64,000 nt of DNA from Treponema sp. (lineage in GTDB: Bacteria; Spirochaetota; Spirochaetia; Treponematales; Treponemataceae): NCBI GenBank assembly GCA_016296655.1, contig JAEDIW010000001.1, positions 1-64,000 of the forward strand. The letters run 5' to 3'. This document shows, piece after piece, positions 50,325 to 59,157 of the stretch. Position 1 is the stretch's first letter; each line of letters opens with the position of its first letter. The notes under the pieces are model-generated. The model saw only the letters and a program-made list of their open reading frames with translations. It was not told the DNA's origin and made no database searches. Made by a program: the position numbers and the translations under genes.

Positions 50325-51233
50325 ATGGTAATGACAGAAGTTTTTGACAAATTAAAATCTCTTCAGGATATTTTAGTAAAAAGATATGAGCTTGAAGAAA
50401 AAATTGAAGATGCTCCAAAGCAGTTGAGTTCTCAGGATGAGTTGCTTACACGTCTGAAAAAAGAATATATTGAAAGAAATGCTAAATATGAAGAAATTCG
50501 TTCAAAGGTTTTGGCTTTAAGGGCTGACCTTGAAACAGCTGAAAAACAGCGTGAAGCTGGTGAAGCTGGCATGGATAATATTACCACACATCGTGAATAT
50601 GAAGCCTTGGATAAACAGATTACGGAAGCTACAGCAAAAGAGCAGGAAATTCGTAAGGAACTGGCAGTTCAGGAAAAAGAATTATCTGTGCTTCAGGAGA
50701 ATTTAAAAGCTGATGAAGAGATGATAAATTCTTCTGAAAATGCTTTGAATTCAAGTAAGGCTGCTCTTGATAGTGAATTGGAATCTATTAAGAATGAACT
50801 TTCAGATTTGAAAAAACAGGAAGAAGAACTTACTCCAGGAATTGATCAGGAGATTGTTTATAAATTTCAGCGTATTATTCAGCGCAATAAAAAAGGTATT
50901 GTAGCCGTAAAAAAAGGTGTTTGTGAAGGTTGTCATATGATTCTTCCTGCCCAGTTTGCAAATGAAGTTCATGATGGTGAAAAGATTTTGTTCTGTCCAT
51001 ATTGCAGCCGTATTCTTTATTATCAGGAAGTTGAAGACGAGGATGTTGACAATTACTTCTCAATGGCAGAAGCCGGAACTCTTGCTTTTATGGATGAAGA
51101 TTATTCAGAAGAGGATGAAGAAGAGGATGATGACAGCCTTGTAGAAGATTCTGATTTGGAAGACGATGTCATTGACGATGAAGTTGATGATGAGGAATAT
51201 GAAGAAGAACCTGAAGAAGATGATAATAACTAG
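50325..51233 (+). CDS. Zinc-ribbon coiled-coil protein with acidic tail (CT398-like)
   Basis: A 302-residue protein. Residues 1-185 form a long Glu/Lys/Gln-rich coiled-coil hairpin. A C4 zinc ribbon follows, with 'GVCEGCHMILP' and 'FCPYCSRILYY' (about 200-230). The last 45 residues are nearly all Asp/Glu. The combination of coiled coil and C4 zinc ribbon matches the widespread CT398/YbgI-neighbour-like family, for which chlamydial CT398 is reported to bind sigma-54 and a secretion protein. That role is not proved here. An AAGAGG site precedes ATG 50325; ATG 50331 is an alternative start. It follows rpoD by 108 nt and ends at a strong terminator. Confidence 0.75.
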   Translation: MVMTEVFDKLKSLQDILVKRYELEEKIEDAPKQLSSQDELLTRLKKEYIERNAKYEEIRSKVLALRADLETAEKQREAGEAGMDNITTHREYEALDKQITEATAKEQEIRKELAVQEKELSVLQENLKADEEMINSSENALNSSKAALDSELESIKNELSDLKKQEEELTPGIDQEIVYKFQRIIQRNKKGIVAVKKGVCEGCHMILPAQFANEVHDGEKILFCPYCSRILYYQEVEDEDVDNYFSMAEAGTLAFMDEDYSEEDEEEDDDSLVEDSDLEDDVIDDEVDDEEYEEEPEEDDNN

Positions 51234-51271
51234 TTTTTTACTTTAGAAATTCTTTAGTTTTTTTCAGTGAT

Positions 51272-51307
51272 AAGGGAGTGCAATTTTCTTGCACTCCCTT
51301 GTTTTTT
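51272..51307 (+). terminator. Terminator of the zinc-ribbon gene, overlapping the rnpB promoter
   Basis: AAGGGAGTGCAA (51272-51283), loop TTTTC, TTGCACTCCCTT (51289-51300), G and six T. A perfect 12-bp stem. Confidence 0.95.
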
Positions 51308-51317
51308 CTATTATAGT
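51289..51317 (+). promoter_or_regulatory. rnpB promoter
   Basis: TTGCAC (51289-51294), a 17-nt spacer and TATAGT (51312-51317). The -35 lies inside the 3' arm of the upstream terminator. Start of transcription is expected near 51324. Confidence 0.75.
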
Positions 51318-51328
51318 ATCAGAATAAA

Positions 51329-51766
51329 CAGAAAGGATATAATCGCTTATCCGTTGAGTAATGATATTTTTCGGGTATGAGGAAAGTCCGGGCTCCTCCA
51401 GAGAAAATGCCGGGTAATAACCGGGCAAAAAATTGTAATTGCATAACTTAGTAGTTTTTGCAGCGATGTAAAGACTGTTTAATCTTGCATAATCTTTTTT
51501 TTGACAGATAGTGCCACAGAAAATAAACCGCAGCTGATTTTTATCAGATGTAAGGGTGAAAAGGCGAGGTAAGAGCTCACCGTGTTTTTGGTAACAAAAG
51601 CAGCTGGTAAACCTCATTTGGAGCAAAGTCAAATAAGCGGCTGATGATATTTCTGGGTTATGGCCGCGGGTAGACTGCTGAAGGTATGGAGCAATTCATA
51701 TTTTGGATAGATGATTATGTCAGCTGATTTCAGTTGATGACAGAACCCGGCTTATTGTCCTTTCTG
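51329..51766 (+). ncRNA. rnpB: RNase P RNA (class A)
   Basis: Catalytic RNA of RNase P, which matures tRNA 5' ends. The P1 ends pair: CAGAAAGGA (51329-51337) with TCCTTTCTG (51758-51766). The universal cores are present: GAGGAAAGTCCGGGCTCC near 51379, GTGCCACAGAAA near 51511, GGTAAGAGCTCACCG near 51568, AAACCTCATTTGGAGCAA near 51608, and TGACAGAACCCGGCTTA near 51738. A T-run directly after P1 can terminate. About 438 nt, somewhat longer than average for class A. Ends are estimated from pairing. Confidence 0.93.
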
Positions 51767-51784
51767 TTTTTTTTCAGGTATTTT

Positions 51785-52744
51785 ATGTTTGTAAGTTCAA
51801 AAAACGGTAGAGATATTGTAAAACGTAAAAATAAATTTGTTCCGCGTCTCTTTCTTTCAGCCTTAGTTGTTGTACTTGTGGCTGTTTTTTCGTTTTTTAT
51901 TGTTCGTTTGTTTACTTTTTCTGTGAAGAATAAGACTTCTTCAACTTATATTTATAAAAAATGGGCAGAAAATGACTATGCTGCAGTTTACGAAGCTTGT
52001 ACTCAAAAACTTTTGAAACAGCCTTACAATAATCTGGCTTTGACTTTTAAAGGTTATGCAGGTTTTTATCTGTCTGTAAGTCAGGTAGATTCTTCTGTTG
52101 CAAGGGATTATTTGGACGAGGCTATATTCAATTTACGGGTTGCGCTTCAGTCTGCAAGAAAGTCTGTCATTCCTCAGCTGAAATATATGCTTGGAAAATG
52201 CTATTTTTATAAGAATACGTTGTCTTCATACTATTACTATGCGGATCTGGCTGTAAATTATCTTGTTGAAGCTCAAGATTCTGGTTATAAATCTGACGAT
52301 ATTTTTGAATATTTGGGTTTGAGTTATGCTTCTTTGGGAAAAACTTCTGAGAGTATAGCTGCATTTACTGAAGCTCTTCTAGTCAGGGAATCAGATTCTC
52401 TCTTGCTTTCGATTGCAGAACAGTACAGCAAAGCTGGTCAAAAATCGGCTGCAAAGCAATATCTTCACAGGGTGATAACACAGGATGATGATGAAAGTCT
52501 TGTCCTCAGAAGCAGGCTTCTTTTAGCTCGAATTTATGTCGAAGAAAAAGATTTTTCTTCTGCACGGAAAGAATTTGAAGCAATTTTGCAAAAAAACGAA
52601 AATTCTGCTGACGCTCATTATGGACTTGGTGTAGTATATGAACAGCAGGGGGATTTAGTTCGGGCAAGGGCTGAATGGCGAAAGGCCTTGCGCTTGCAGA
52701 TAAATCATCCTGATGCTTTAAAAAAAATATCCGAATATAAATAA
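51785..52744 (+). CDS. Membrane-anchored TPR protein upstream of mreB
   Basis: A 319-residue protein with a short basic N-terminus and one transmembrane helix (about 20-45). An outward helical-repeat domain follows. Several tetratricopeptide repeats are clear, for example 'FEYLGLSYASLGKTSESIAAFTEALLV', 'SLLLSIAEQYSKAGQKSAAKQYLHRVI' and 'ADAHYGLGVVYEQQGDLVRARAEWRKAL'. I start at ATG 51785 (MFVSSK), with AGGT upstream; an earlier ATG at 51734 would lie within rnpB. It sits 18 nt before mreB and is probably the first gene of the shape operon. A scaffold for wall synthesis is plausible but inferred. Confidence 0.82.
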   Translation: MFVSSKNGRDIVKRKNKFVPRLFLSALVVVLVAVFSFFIVRLFTFSVKNKTSSTYIYKKWAENDYAAVYEACTQKLLKQPYNNLALTFKGYAGFYLSVSQVDSSVARDYLDEAIFNLRVALQSARKSVIPQLKYMLGKCYFYKNTLSSYYYYADLAVNYLVEAQDSGYKSDDIFEYLGLSYASLGKTSESIAAFTEALLVRESDSLLLSIAEQYSKAGQKSAAKQYLHRVITQDDDESLVLRSRLLLARIYVEEKDFSSARKEFEAILQKNENSADAHYGLGVVYEQQGDLVRARAEWRKALRLQINHPDALKKISEYK

Positions 52745-52762
52745 AAATGCGGGGGAGGAAAA

Positions 52763-53794
52763 ATGTTTTTTGATAGATTTTCTACTGATATAGGAATTGA
52801 TTTAGGAACATGTAATACGCTTATATATGTCAGAGGGCAGGGAATTGTTATAGATGAGCCTTCTGTCATTGCAGTTGAAAAAGGAACAAAGAGAGTTGTT
52901 GCTGTTGGTGCAGAAGCAAAACGAATGCTTTGGAAAACACCTAGTAATATTACTGCAATCAAACCTCTTGCAGATGGTGTTATCGCTGACATTGATAGTA
53001 CAGAAAAAATGATTAAGTACTTTATTAACAAGATTACCCCTCGCCACAAGCTGATAAAATCTATGCGTATGAAGATAGGAATTCCTTCCTGTGTTACAGA
53101 AGTTGAACGCAGGGCTGTTATTGAGGCTGCTTTAAAAGCTGGTGCAAAAGAGGTTGAAGTTATTGCAGAATCTCTTGCAGCTGCAATTGGTGCTCAAATT
53201 CCTATTTATGAACCTGCAGGTCACATGGTTTGTGATATTGGTGGCGGTACTACGGAAGTAAGTGTAATTTCTTTGGGCGGAATGGTAAATACTTCTTCAA
53301 TCCGGGTTGGCGGTGATAAATTTGATGAAGCAATTGTAAAGCACATTAGAAATGTTCATAATCTTATTATTGGTCAGCAGACTGCTGAACGTTTGAAAAT
53401 TGAAATTGGAAATGCGACAGCTGATATTTCTAATGAAAAAATGGAAATCAAAGGAACAGATGCTGTAACTGGTTTGCCTCGGCCTTTGGAAGTTTCTGGA
53501 GCTGAAGTAAGGGAAGCTTTGAAAGAACCTGTAGAAAAAATCATTGAAGAAATAAAGGCTTCTCTGGGAATGACCCCACCAGAGCTTGCAGCTGATATTG
53601 TTGAACGCGGTATTGTTATGACAGGTGGTGGTTCTATGCTAAAAGGATTGCCAAAGCTGATTTCAAAAGTAACTGGTGTTCCTGTAATTCTTGTTGAAAA
53701 ACCTTTGGAATGTGTTGCAATGGGGGCAGGCGAAGCTTTTGATTTGTTTAGGGATATGTCTGGTGACCGCTCCATTTATGATAATCTGAATTAG
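52763..53794 (+). CDS. mreB: Rod shape-determining protein MreB
   Basis: The bacterial actin homologue that guides lateral wall synthesis. The phosphate-1 loop 'GIDLGTCNTLIYVRGQGI' (12-30 region), 'CDIGGGTTEVSVIS' (phosphate 2) and 'VMTGGGSMLKGLPKLI' (adenosine) are all present. The short N-terminal 'FFDRFSTD' is an amphipathic membrane-binding segment. The 343 residues are typical. A perfect GGAGGA site precedes the ATG. mreC follows after 15 nt. Confidence 0.97.
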   Translation: MFFDRFSTDIGIDLGTCNTLIYVRGQGIVIDEPSVIAVEKGTKRVVAVGAEAKRMLWKTPSNITAIKPLADGVIADIDSTEKMIKYFINKITPRHKLIKSMRMKIGIPSCVTEVERRAVIEAALKAGAKEVEVIAESLAAAIGAQIPIYEPAGHMVCDIGGGTTEVSVISLGGMVNTSSIRVGGDKFDEAIVKHIRNVHNLIIGQQTAERLKIEIGNATADISNEKMEIKGTDAVTGLPRPLEVSGAEVREALKEPVEKIIEEIKASLGMTPPELAADIVERGIVMTGGGSMLKGLPKLISKVTGVPVILVEKPLECVAMGAGEAFDLFRDMSGDRSIYDNLN

Positions 53795-53809
53795 TAGAGC
53801 ATTGAAAAA

Positions 53810-54679
53810 ATGTCTGCAAAAAAAAATCATTCATTTTATATTGCTGTTTCAGAAGTTTTATTTATAGTCTTTTTTCTCTTTTCTGCTATTATGCTTGCTT
53901 TCAGTTCGAGAAGTTTTGTTTTGAATTTTAAGCAGATTGGATTTGATGTTTTATCTGCTATGGAAAATGGCATTCATTATGTCATTTCAGGGGTGAATAA
54001 CAACATCAATGCTATAAAGCAAATGTCAAAATTAAAAGAAGATTATGAAGCATTGACAGAAAAACTTAAGAATTACGAATTTATGCAGCGTTCAAATGTT
54101 GAAATTCGGCGTGAGAATGAACGTTTGAGAGCTTTGCTTGATTATTCCGTTTCGCTTGACCAGAAGAATATTCCTGCGCATATTATTGGCAGGGATATGG
54201 AAGGACTTTATTCTGCAATTACAATTGACCGGGGCAGCATACATGGAATAAAAAAAAATATGCCTGTCATTGCAATTCAAGGTGGAAATCCAGGAATTGT
54301 CGGTAAGGTTGTAAGTGTCGGTCATTATACAAGTCAGATTATGCCTGTTTATGATATAAAATGTACGATTTCGGCGAGAGTTAAGAATACAAGGGATATA
54401 GGTCTTGTAACGGGAAAAGGTTCTTATTCAAGTCCTTTAAAACTTCAGTATATACGAAAAAGAGTTCTGGACGAATTGCATTTTGGTGACATTATTGTTA
54501 CATCAGGTGAAAATGACAATTATCTGGAAGATATTCCTATTGGAACAATTTCTAAAATTACAGTTGTAGATTATGATTCTTCATTGAATATTGATTTGAC
54601 ACCTGCCGTTGATTTTTTACGATTGGAAGAAGTTCTTGTTGTGGATCAAAACGAACTGAACGATAGGGAGGGGCTGTAA
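53810..54679 (+). CDS. mreC: Rod shape-determining protein MreC
   Basis: A bitopic protein that links MreB to the wall-synthesis enzymes in the periplasm. One transmembrane helix (about 9-34), a coiled coil (65-105: 'KLKEDYEALTEKLKNYEFM') and the paired beta-barrel domain are visible, including 'IPAHIIGRD' and 'ITIDRGSIHGIKKNMPVI'. The last 100 residues contain 'GLVTGKGSYSS' and 'FGDIIVTSGENDNYLEDIPIGTI'. The 289 residues are normal. Its stop overlaps the mreD ATG by one base. Confidence 0.95.
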   Translation: MSAKKNHSFYIAVSEVLFIVFFLFSAIMLAFSSRSFVLNFKQIGFDVLSAMENGIHYVISGVNNNINAIKQMSKLKEDYEALTEKLKNYEFMQRSNVEIRRENERLRALLDYSVSLDQKNIPAHIIGRDMEGLYSAITIDRGSIHGIKKNMPVIAIQGGNPGIVGKVVSVGHYTSQIMPVYDIKCTISARVKNTRDIGLVTGKGSYSSPLKLQYIRKRVLDELHFGDIIVTSGENDNYLEDIPIGTISKITVVDYDSSLNIDLTPAVDFLRLEEVLVVDQNELNDREGL

Positions 54680-55188
54680 TGCTGAAATATTTTTTTGTTG
54701 TTTTAGGCTGTCATTTGGGCTTTGCCCTTTTTGAATCGGCAATACTTTCTAATATCATGTTCCTGCCTGTTGTGCCTGATTTTTTGCTTCTTTGTTCATT
54801 GTATGTTTCTTTTGCACATGGACGTTGTATGGGGGTAATTTCTGGTTTTTCATCGGGTGTAATCATTGATTTTTTGAGTGGATGCCCATTTGGCTTGAAC
54901 AGTTTGCTTAGAACCGTAATCGGATATATCTCTGGATTTTTTCCAAAAACATTTAACATAAAAACTTTGCTTTTGCCTGTTTTGATTGCTTTTTGCGGAA
55001 CTTTTTCAAAATGCTTTTTGATAAGCTTTATTTCTTTTTTTTATCCGAATATTGTAAATTCTTATAATCTGTTTTCTAAGTTGTTTTTTTCAGAACTGTT
55101 TTTTAACTGTATTTTTGCTCCTGTCATGTTTAAATTTATGTCAATATTTGATTCAGTTTATTCGGATATGGGGTCATCTGCTGTATGA
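54679..55188 (+). CDS. mreD: Rod shape-determining protein MreD
   Basis: A 169-residue polytopic membrane protein with five or so helices. 'DFLLLCSLYVSFAHGRCMGVISGFSSGVIIDFLSGCPFGLNSL' (about 33-75) is the recognisable MreD core. It has a GGGAGGGG site. It follows mreC with a 1-nt overlap and overlaps mrdA by 4 nt. MreD is poorly conserved, so much of the confidence comes from the locus. Confidence 0.9.
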   Translation: MLKYFFVVLGCHLGFALFESAILSNIMFLPVVPDFLLLCSLYVSFAHGRCMGVISGFSSGVIIDFLSGCPFGLNSLLRTVIGYISGFFPKTFNIKTLLLPVLIAFCGTFSKCFLISFISFFYPNIVNSYNLFSKLFFSELFFNCIFAPVMFKFMSIFDSVYSDMGSSAV

Positions 55189-57062
55189 GCAATTTATTCA
55201 ATGACAACCGCCCTATAAAAAAAATCATTACGGTTTTCATTTTGTGGGTGATAATCGGTATTACATTTGCCATGTATTTTGCAAGGCTGTTTTTTATGCA
55301 GGTTGTTGAAGGCGACATATACCGTTCTCAGTCAAGAACAATTTCCAGCCAGGTAAATACAATTCCGGCTCAGCGCGGAGAAATTTTTGACAGAAATTTT
55401 ACTTTGCCATTGGTTGTTAATACCGATTCTTTTGCCGTGAATATGACACCAGGTGAAATTCCTGTTGGTCTTTATGACACTGTTGCAGACCGCCTTTCAA
55501 GGTATCTGAAAATTCCTAAAAAAGAAATTGATGAAAGAATTCCACAGAATTTAAGAAGCTCGTTTTCATCGATAGAAATTCAGTCTAACGTTTCTTTTTC
55601 TATAATTTCGGATATTGCAGAAAATATTACGGATTTGCCTGGCGTTTCATGGGGAAGCAAGCCAGCCAGAAACTATATTTATACAGGTTCTTTGTCGCAT
55701 ATTATCGGCTATGTTGGAAATATTACAAAAGATGAAATGAATGTAATGTACAACAAGGGGTATAAGGCAAACAGCATTGTTGGAAAAACGGGTATTGAAA
55801 GACAGTATGATTCTTTGCTTCAGGGAATCCCTGGTCGGGAAAGAAAAACGGTTGATGTTAGAGGCAGAATCATTTCGGATAATCCGATTATTGAACCGCC
55901 TGTAATGGGAAAAAATCTGGTTTTGACCATTGACCAGACTATTCAGAATCTTGCCGAAAAAGCACTTGGTGAAAGAGTTGGTGCTGCAGTTGTCTTGAAA
56001 GCTGCTACTGGCGAAGTACTTGCAATGGTTTCCTATCCGTATTTTGATTCAAATATTTTTGCAACGGACAAGTCTTCCAGTGAATATGTAAAACTCATGC
56101 AAAGTGAAAATAATCCTCTGTTGAATCGTGCTGTAAATGCAACTTATCCTCCTGCTTCAACTTTTAAAGTTATTATGTCTACAGCATTGCTTTCTGAAGG
56201 AACTTTTCCTCCTGATAAAAAAATAGAGTGCAAAGGTTTTATGAATTATGGCGGACGGGTTTTTCATTGCTGGCAAAATGACCCGGGACAAGGTTTTCTT
56301 GACTTAAAGGAAGCTTTGGCTCAGTCTTGCGATATTTATTTCTGGACAGTCGGACGTGACTTTCTGGGTGTTGACAGTATTGCCTACTATGCAAAAGAAT
56401 TTGGGCTTGGTCAGGATACAAAGATTGATTTACCTAGCAGATCTTCTGGATTTATACCTACTGCGCAGTGGAAAGAACGCCGTTATCATGAAAAATGGAT
56501 GGGCGGAGATACAATGGCAATTTCAATCGGGCAGGGCTATACTCTGGTTACTCCGTTACAACTTGCAGATATGATGGCTATGGTTTCAAATAAAGGTGTG
56601 ATTTATAGACCTCATTTACTGAAGGAGATTCGGGATCCTGCAACAGGTGAAATCATTTCAGAGGTAAAACCTGAAGTTCTCTTTACATCGCATTCAATTC
56701 CGGAAGATGTATGGACTGTAATGCAGGATAATCTTCGATATACAATTACAGATGGATCTGGAAAATATCCTATGAATAACAAAGTTGTAAAAACTGCTGG
56801 AAAAACAGGAACTGCGGAAGTTACGGATATAAAGCAGAAAACTTGGCATTCCTGGATGGTTGCCTATGGACCGTGGGATGGACCTGAAGAGGACAGAATT
56901 GTGGTTGCCGTTATTGTTGAAGCTGTAAACGGCTGGGAATGGTGGGCTCCCTATGCAACTAATATAATTTTTCAGGGAATTTTTGCAAATCAGACTTATG
57001 ACGAGGCTGTAAATGCATTAGGATTCAGATATTTGATGAAGCCTAAAAACAGGCAGGATTAA
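55185..57062 (+). CDS. mrdA: Penicillin-binding protein 2 (elongasome transpeptidase)
   Basis: Class B transpeptidase of the rod complex. A single transmembrane anchor (about 13-33), a dimerisation/pedestal domain (about 50-240; 'RGEIFDRNFTLPLV') and the transpeptidase domain. Active-site motifs are STFK ('PASTFKVIMS', Ser near 325), SCD ('AQSCDIYFW') and KTGTAE. The 625 residues match PBP2. Stop and start overlap mreD by 4 nt and rodA follows after 2 nt, so the set is tightly co-translated. Confidence 0.96.
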   Translation: MSNLFNDNRPIKKIITVFILWVIIGITFAMYFARLFFMQVVEGDIYRSQSRTISSQVNTIPAQRGEIFDRNFTLPLVVNTDSFAVNMTPGEIPVGLYDTVADRLSRYLKIPKKEIDERIPQNLRSSFSSIEIQSNVSFSIISDIAENITDLPGVSWGSKPARNYIYTGSLSHIIGYVGNITKDEMNVMYNKGYKANSIVGKTGIERQYDSLLQGIPGRERKTVDVRGRIISDNPIIEPPVMGKNLVLTIDQTIQNLAEKALGERVGAAVVLKAATGEVLAMVSYPYFDSNIFATDKSSSEYVKLMQSENNPLLNRAVNATYPPASTFKVIMSTALLSEGTFPPDKKIECKGFMNYGGRVFHCWQNDPGQGFLDLKEALAQSCDIYFWTVGRDFLGVDSIAYYAKEFGLGQDTKIDLPSRSSGFIPTAQWKERRYHEKWMGGDTMAISIGQGYTLVTPLQLADMMAMVSNKGVIYRPHLLKEIRDPATGEIISEVKPEVLFTSHSIPEDVWTVMQDNLRYTITDGSGKYPMNNKVVKTAGKTGTAEVTDIKQKTWHSWMVAYGPWDGPEEDRIVVAVIVEAVNGWEWWAPYATNIIFQGIFANQTYDEAVNALGFRYLMKPKNRQD

Positions 57063-57064
57063 AG

Positions 57065-58384
57065 ATGAAAAGAAATTTCTTTGCTCATTTTGATTATATA
57101 TTGTTATTTTGTGTTCTGATTTTGGTATGTCTTGGAATTTCATTTATTTATTCTTCTGGGATAAATTCTGAAGGAATTTCAGTTTCAACTGAGTATATTA
57201 AGCAGATTATTTGGGCTTCTGTTGGACTTGTACTTTTGATAATAACTGCATTGTACGATTACAGGCGTATAGTCCGTTTTTTAAACTGGATTGCACTTTT
57301 TATGATTCTTCTGCTGGTTTATACAAAAATTTTTGGACGCTATGTAAATGGAGCCAGAAGCTGGATTGGTGTTGCCAATTTTGGAATTCAGCCGTCAGAA
57401 TTTTGCAAAATTTTTTATATCATTTACCTTGCAAATTATTTTGTTCAGTCACGAAATGAAAATTCACTGAGAAGATTTTTGTGGGCCATAGGCATAATGT
57501 TTTTGCCGTTTGCATTGATTCTTATTCAGCCTGATTTAGGAACAGCTTCTGTTTATATTCCGATTTTTATTGTAATGTGCTTTGTTGCTGGTGTTCCTTT
57601 AAAATTCATTCTGTTCGTTTCTTTTACAGGTTGTTTGAGCATCTTTTTTACGATGCTGCCGGTGTGGCAGTCTGAAATCGTGCACAAGTCATATAAAGTT
57701 ATTTCGATTTTGACAAATCCAAAGTACAGGTTTCTGGTAATAATGACGACCACTTTGATTACTTTTATTGGGCTTGCGGGAACTATTGTTTTTAAGCATA
57801 ACAGGCAGTTTTTCTGGATAACTTTCATCTTTTCTATTCTGACTCTTTCCTTGATTGGTTCTTATGGCATGGGGAAAATATTAAAGGAATATCAGTTGAA
57901 ACGCCTGATTGTTTACATTGACCCGAACAGTGACCCTCTTGGTGCAGGCTGGAATATAATTCAGTCTAAGATTGCTATTGGAGCAGGAGGAGTTTGGGGC
58001 AGGGGATTTTTAAATGGTACGCAGAGCCATTATCGTTTTTTGCCTCAGCAGAGTACAGATTTTATCTTCAGCATTTTATCAGAGGAATTTGGTTTTGCGG
58101 GAGGTTCTTTGGTTTTTGTCCTTTACCTGATTATCATGGTTAGAATTACTTTTATAATGCTAAGTTCTAAAAATGTTTTTGGCTATTATATTGCGTCAGG
58201 CATCCTGGGAATGTTCTTTTTTCATTTTGTTGTAAATGTCGGTATGGTAATGGGAATTATGCCTATAACTGGAATTCCGCTGCTTTTTTTGTCGTATGGA
58301 GGCTCTTCTTTGTGGACTGCAATGATTTGCATTGGTCTGCTTATGAGCATTAATTATAGAAAGCTTGATTTTCTTGAAAATTAG
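57065..58384 (+). CDS. rodA: Rod shape-determining protein RodA (SEDS glycosyltransferase)
   Basis: A SEDS-family peptidoglycan polymerase, partner of PBP2. About ten helices. The signatures 'GARSWIGVANFGIQPSEFCKIF' (near 97-118), 'QPDLGTASVYIPIF' and 'FLPQQSTDFIFSILSEEFGF' are present, together with 'TGIPLLFLSYGGSSL' near the end. The 439 residues exceed the usual 370-420 because of the central loop (about 180-275), in which an extra pair of helices seems to occur. It closes the mre operon; a histidine-phosphatase gene follows after 77 nt. Confidence 0.95.
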   Translation: MKRNFFAHFDYILLFCVLILVCLGISFIYSSGINSEGISVSTEYIKQIIWASVGLVLLIITALYDYRRIVRFLNWIALFMILLLVYTKIFGRYVNGARSWIGVANFGIQPSEFCKIFYIIYLANYFVQSRNENSLRRFLWAIGIMFLPFALILIQPDLGTASVYIPIFIVMCFVAGVPLKFILFVSFTGCLSIFFTMLPVWQSEIVHKSYKVISILTNPKYRFLVIMTTTLITFIGLAGTIVFKHNRQFFWITFIFSILTLSLIGSYGMGKILKEYQLKRLIVYIDPNSDPLGAGWNIIQSKIAIGAGGVWGRGFLNGTQSHYRFLPQQSTDFIFSILSEEFGFAGGSLVFVLYLIIMVRITFIMLSSKNVFGYYIASGILGMFFFHFVVNVGMVMGIMPITGIPLLFLSYGGSSLWTAMICIGLLMSINYRKLDFLEN

Positions 58385-58461
58385 AGATTTTCAGCTGAAA
58401 AATAATTTTGTAATAATTTCTGCAGGCATAATATTTGCTGATGCTGATTTAAGGATTTTTT

Positions 58462-59010
58462 ATGGGAAGAAAATTATATTATACAAGACATGGTGAATCT
58501 CTTTGGAATGTTGAAAATAAAATTTGCGGACAGACTGATATTCCTTTGACTGAGCATGGTCATCATCAGGCCGAAGAAACAGGACGAATGATTCTTGAAA
58601 GAAAAATTCCTATAGATGAAATTCTTTGCTCTCCATTAAGCAGAGCAAGTGAAACTGCCAGGCATATTTCTGAAATTACAGGAATTCCTGTAAAAATTGA
58701 ACCGTCACTTATTGAACAGAATTTTGGAATTTGGGAAAAACAAACTAGAGATACAGAAGAATTCAGAATGGCTGTGAGAACTTATTTTGACAGCTTTGGG
58801 ACAGGTGAATCTATGGCTCGTCTATGTCACAGGCTTTATACTTTGCTTGACAAGTTAAAAAATGATTCTTCAGGCAAAAATTATCTTTTGGTTGCCCACA
58901 ATGGTGTTGCCAGAGCTGTAAAATCCTATTTCTGCAATAATCTTACAAATGAACAGTATTCGGCATTTAGCATAAAAAACTGCCAAATTCTTGAATTTGA
59001 CTTTGATTAA
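58462..59010 (+). CDS. Histidine phosphatase family protein (phosphoglycerate mutase-like)
   Basis: A 182-residue member of the RHG phosphatase superfamily. The phospho-acceptor motif is 'YTRHGESLWN' (His near 9). 'GQTDIPLTEHGHHQAEETG', 'CSPLSRASETA' and the second His in 'YLLVAHNGVARA' follow. Short size and pattern fit CobC/GpmB-type phosphatases rather than glycolytic dPGM. The substrate is unknown. AAGGA lies upstream of the ATG. It may read through from rodA but is more likely separate. Confidence 0.85.
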   Translation: MGRKLYYTRHGESLWNVENKICGQTDIPLTEHGHHQAEETGRMILERKIPIDEILCSPLSRASETARHISEITGIPVKIEPSLIEQNFGIWEKQTRDTEEFRMAVRTYFDSFGTGESMARLCHRLYTLLDKLKNDSSGKNYLLVAHNGVARAVKSYFCNNLTNEQYSAFSIKNCQILEFDFD

Positions 59011-59111
59011 GTTTTACTGCTAAATCTAAAATCGGCGAAGTTTTTTACAAATCCAAGTCTCCGATGAAACTGAAAAAAACACTGAAAACTCTGTTTAAAA
59101 AAAATTTTTTT

Positions 59112-59139
59112 TTGTAATACAAATTTATTATGTTATACT
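59112..59139 (+). promoter_or_regulatory. Promoter of the hybrid sensor kinase gene
   Basis: TTGTAA (59112-59117), a 16-nt spacer and TATACT (59134-59139). The leader would be about 12 nt long. Confidence 0.5.
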
Positions 59140-59157
59140 TATAGGTAAGTTCCTCCT

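Noticed and set aside
51264..51632. Minus-strand frame of 122 codons over rnpB
   Set aside because: It lies opposite the terminator and RNase P RNA, and its sequence follows RNA conservation, not protein conservation.
58388..58401. Palindrome TTTTCAGCTGAAAA after rodA
   Set aside because: A single 14-bp AT-rich palindrome without a T-run or a second copy; too little to call an operator or terminator.
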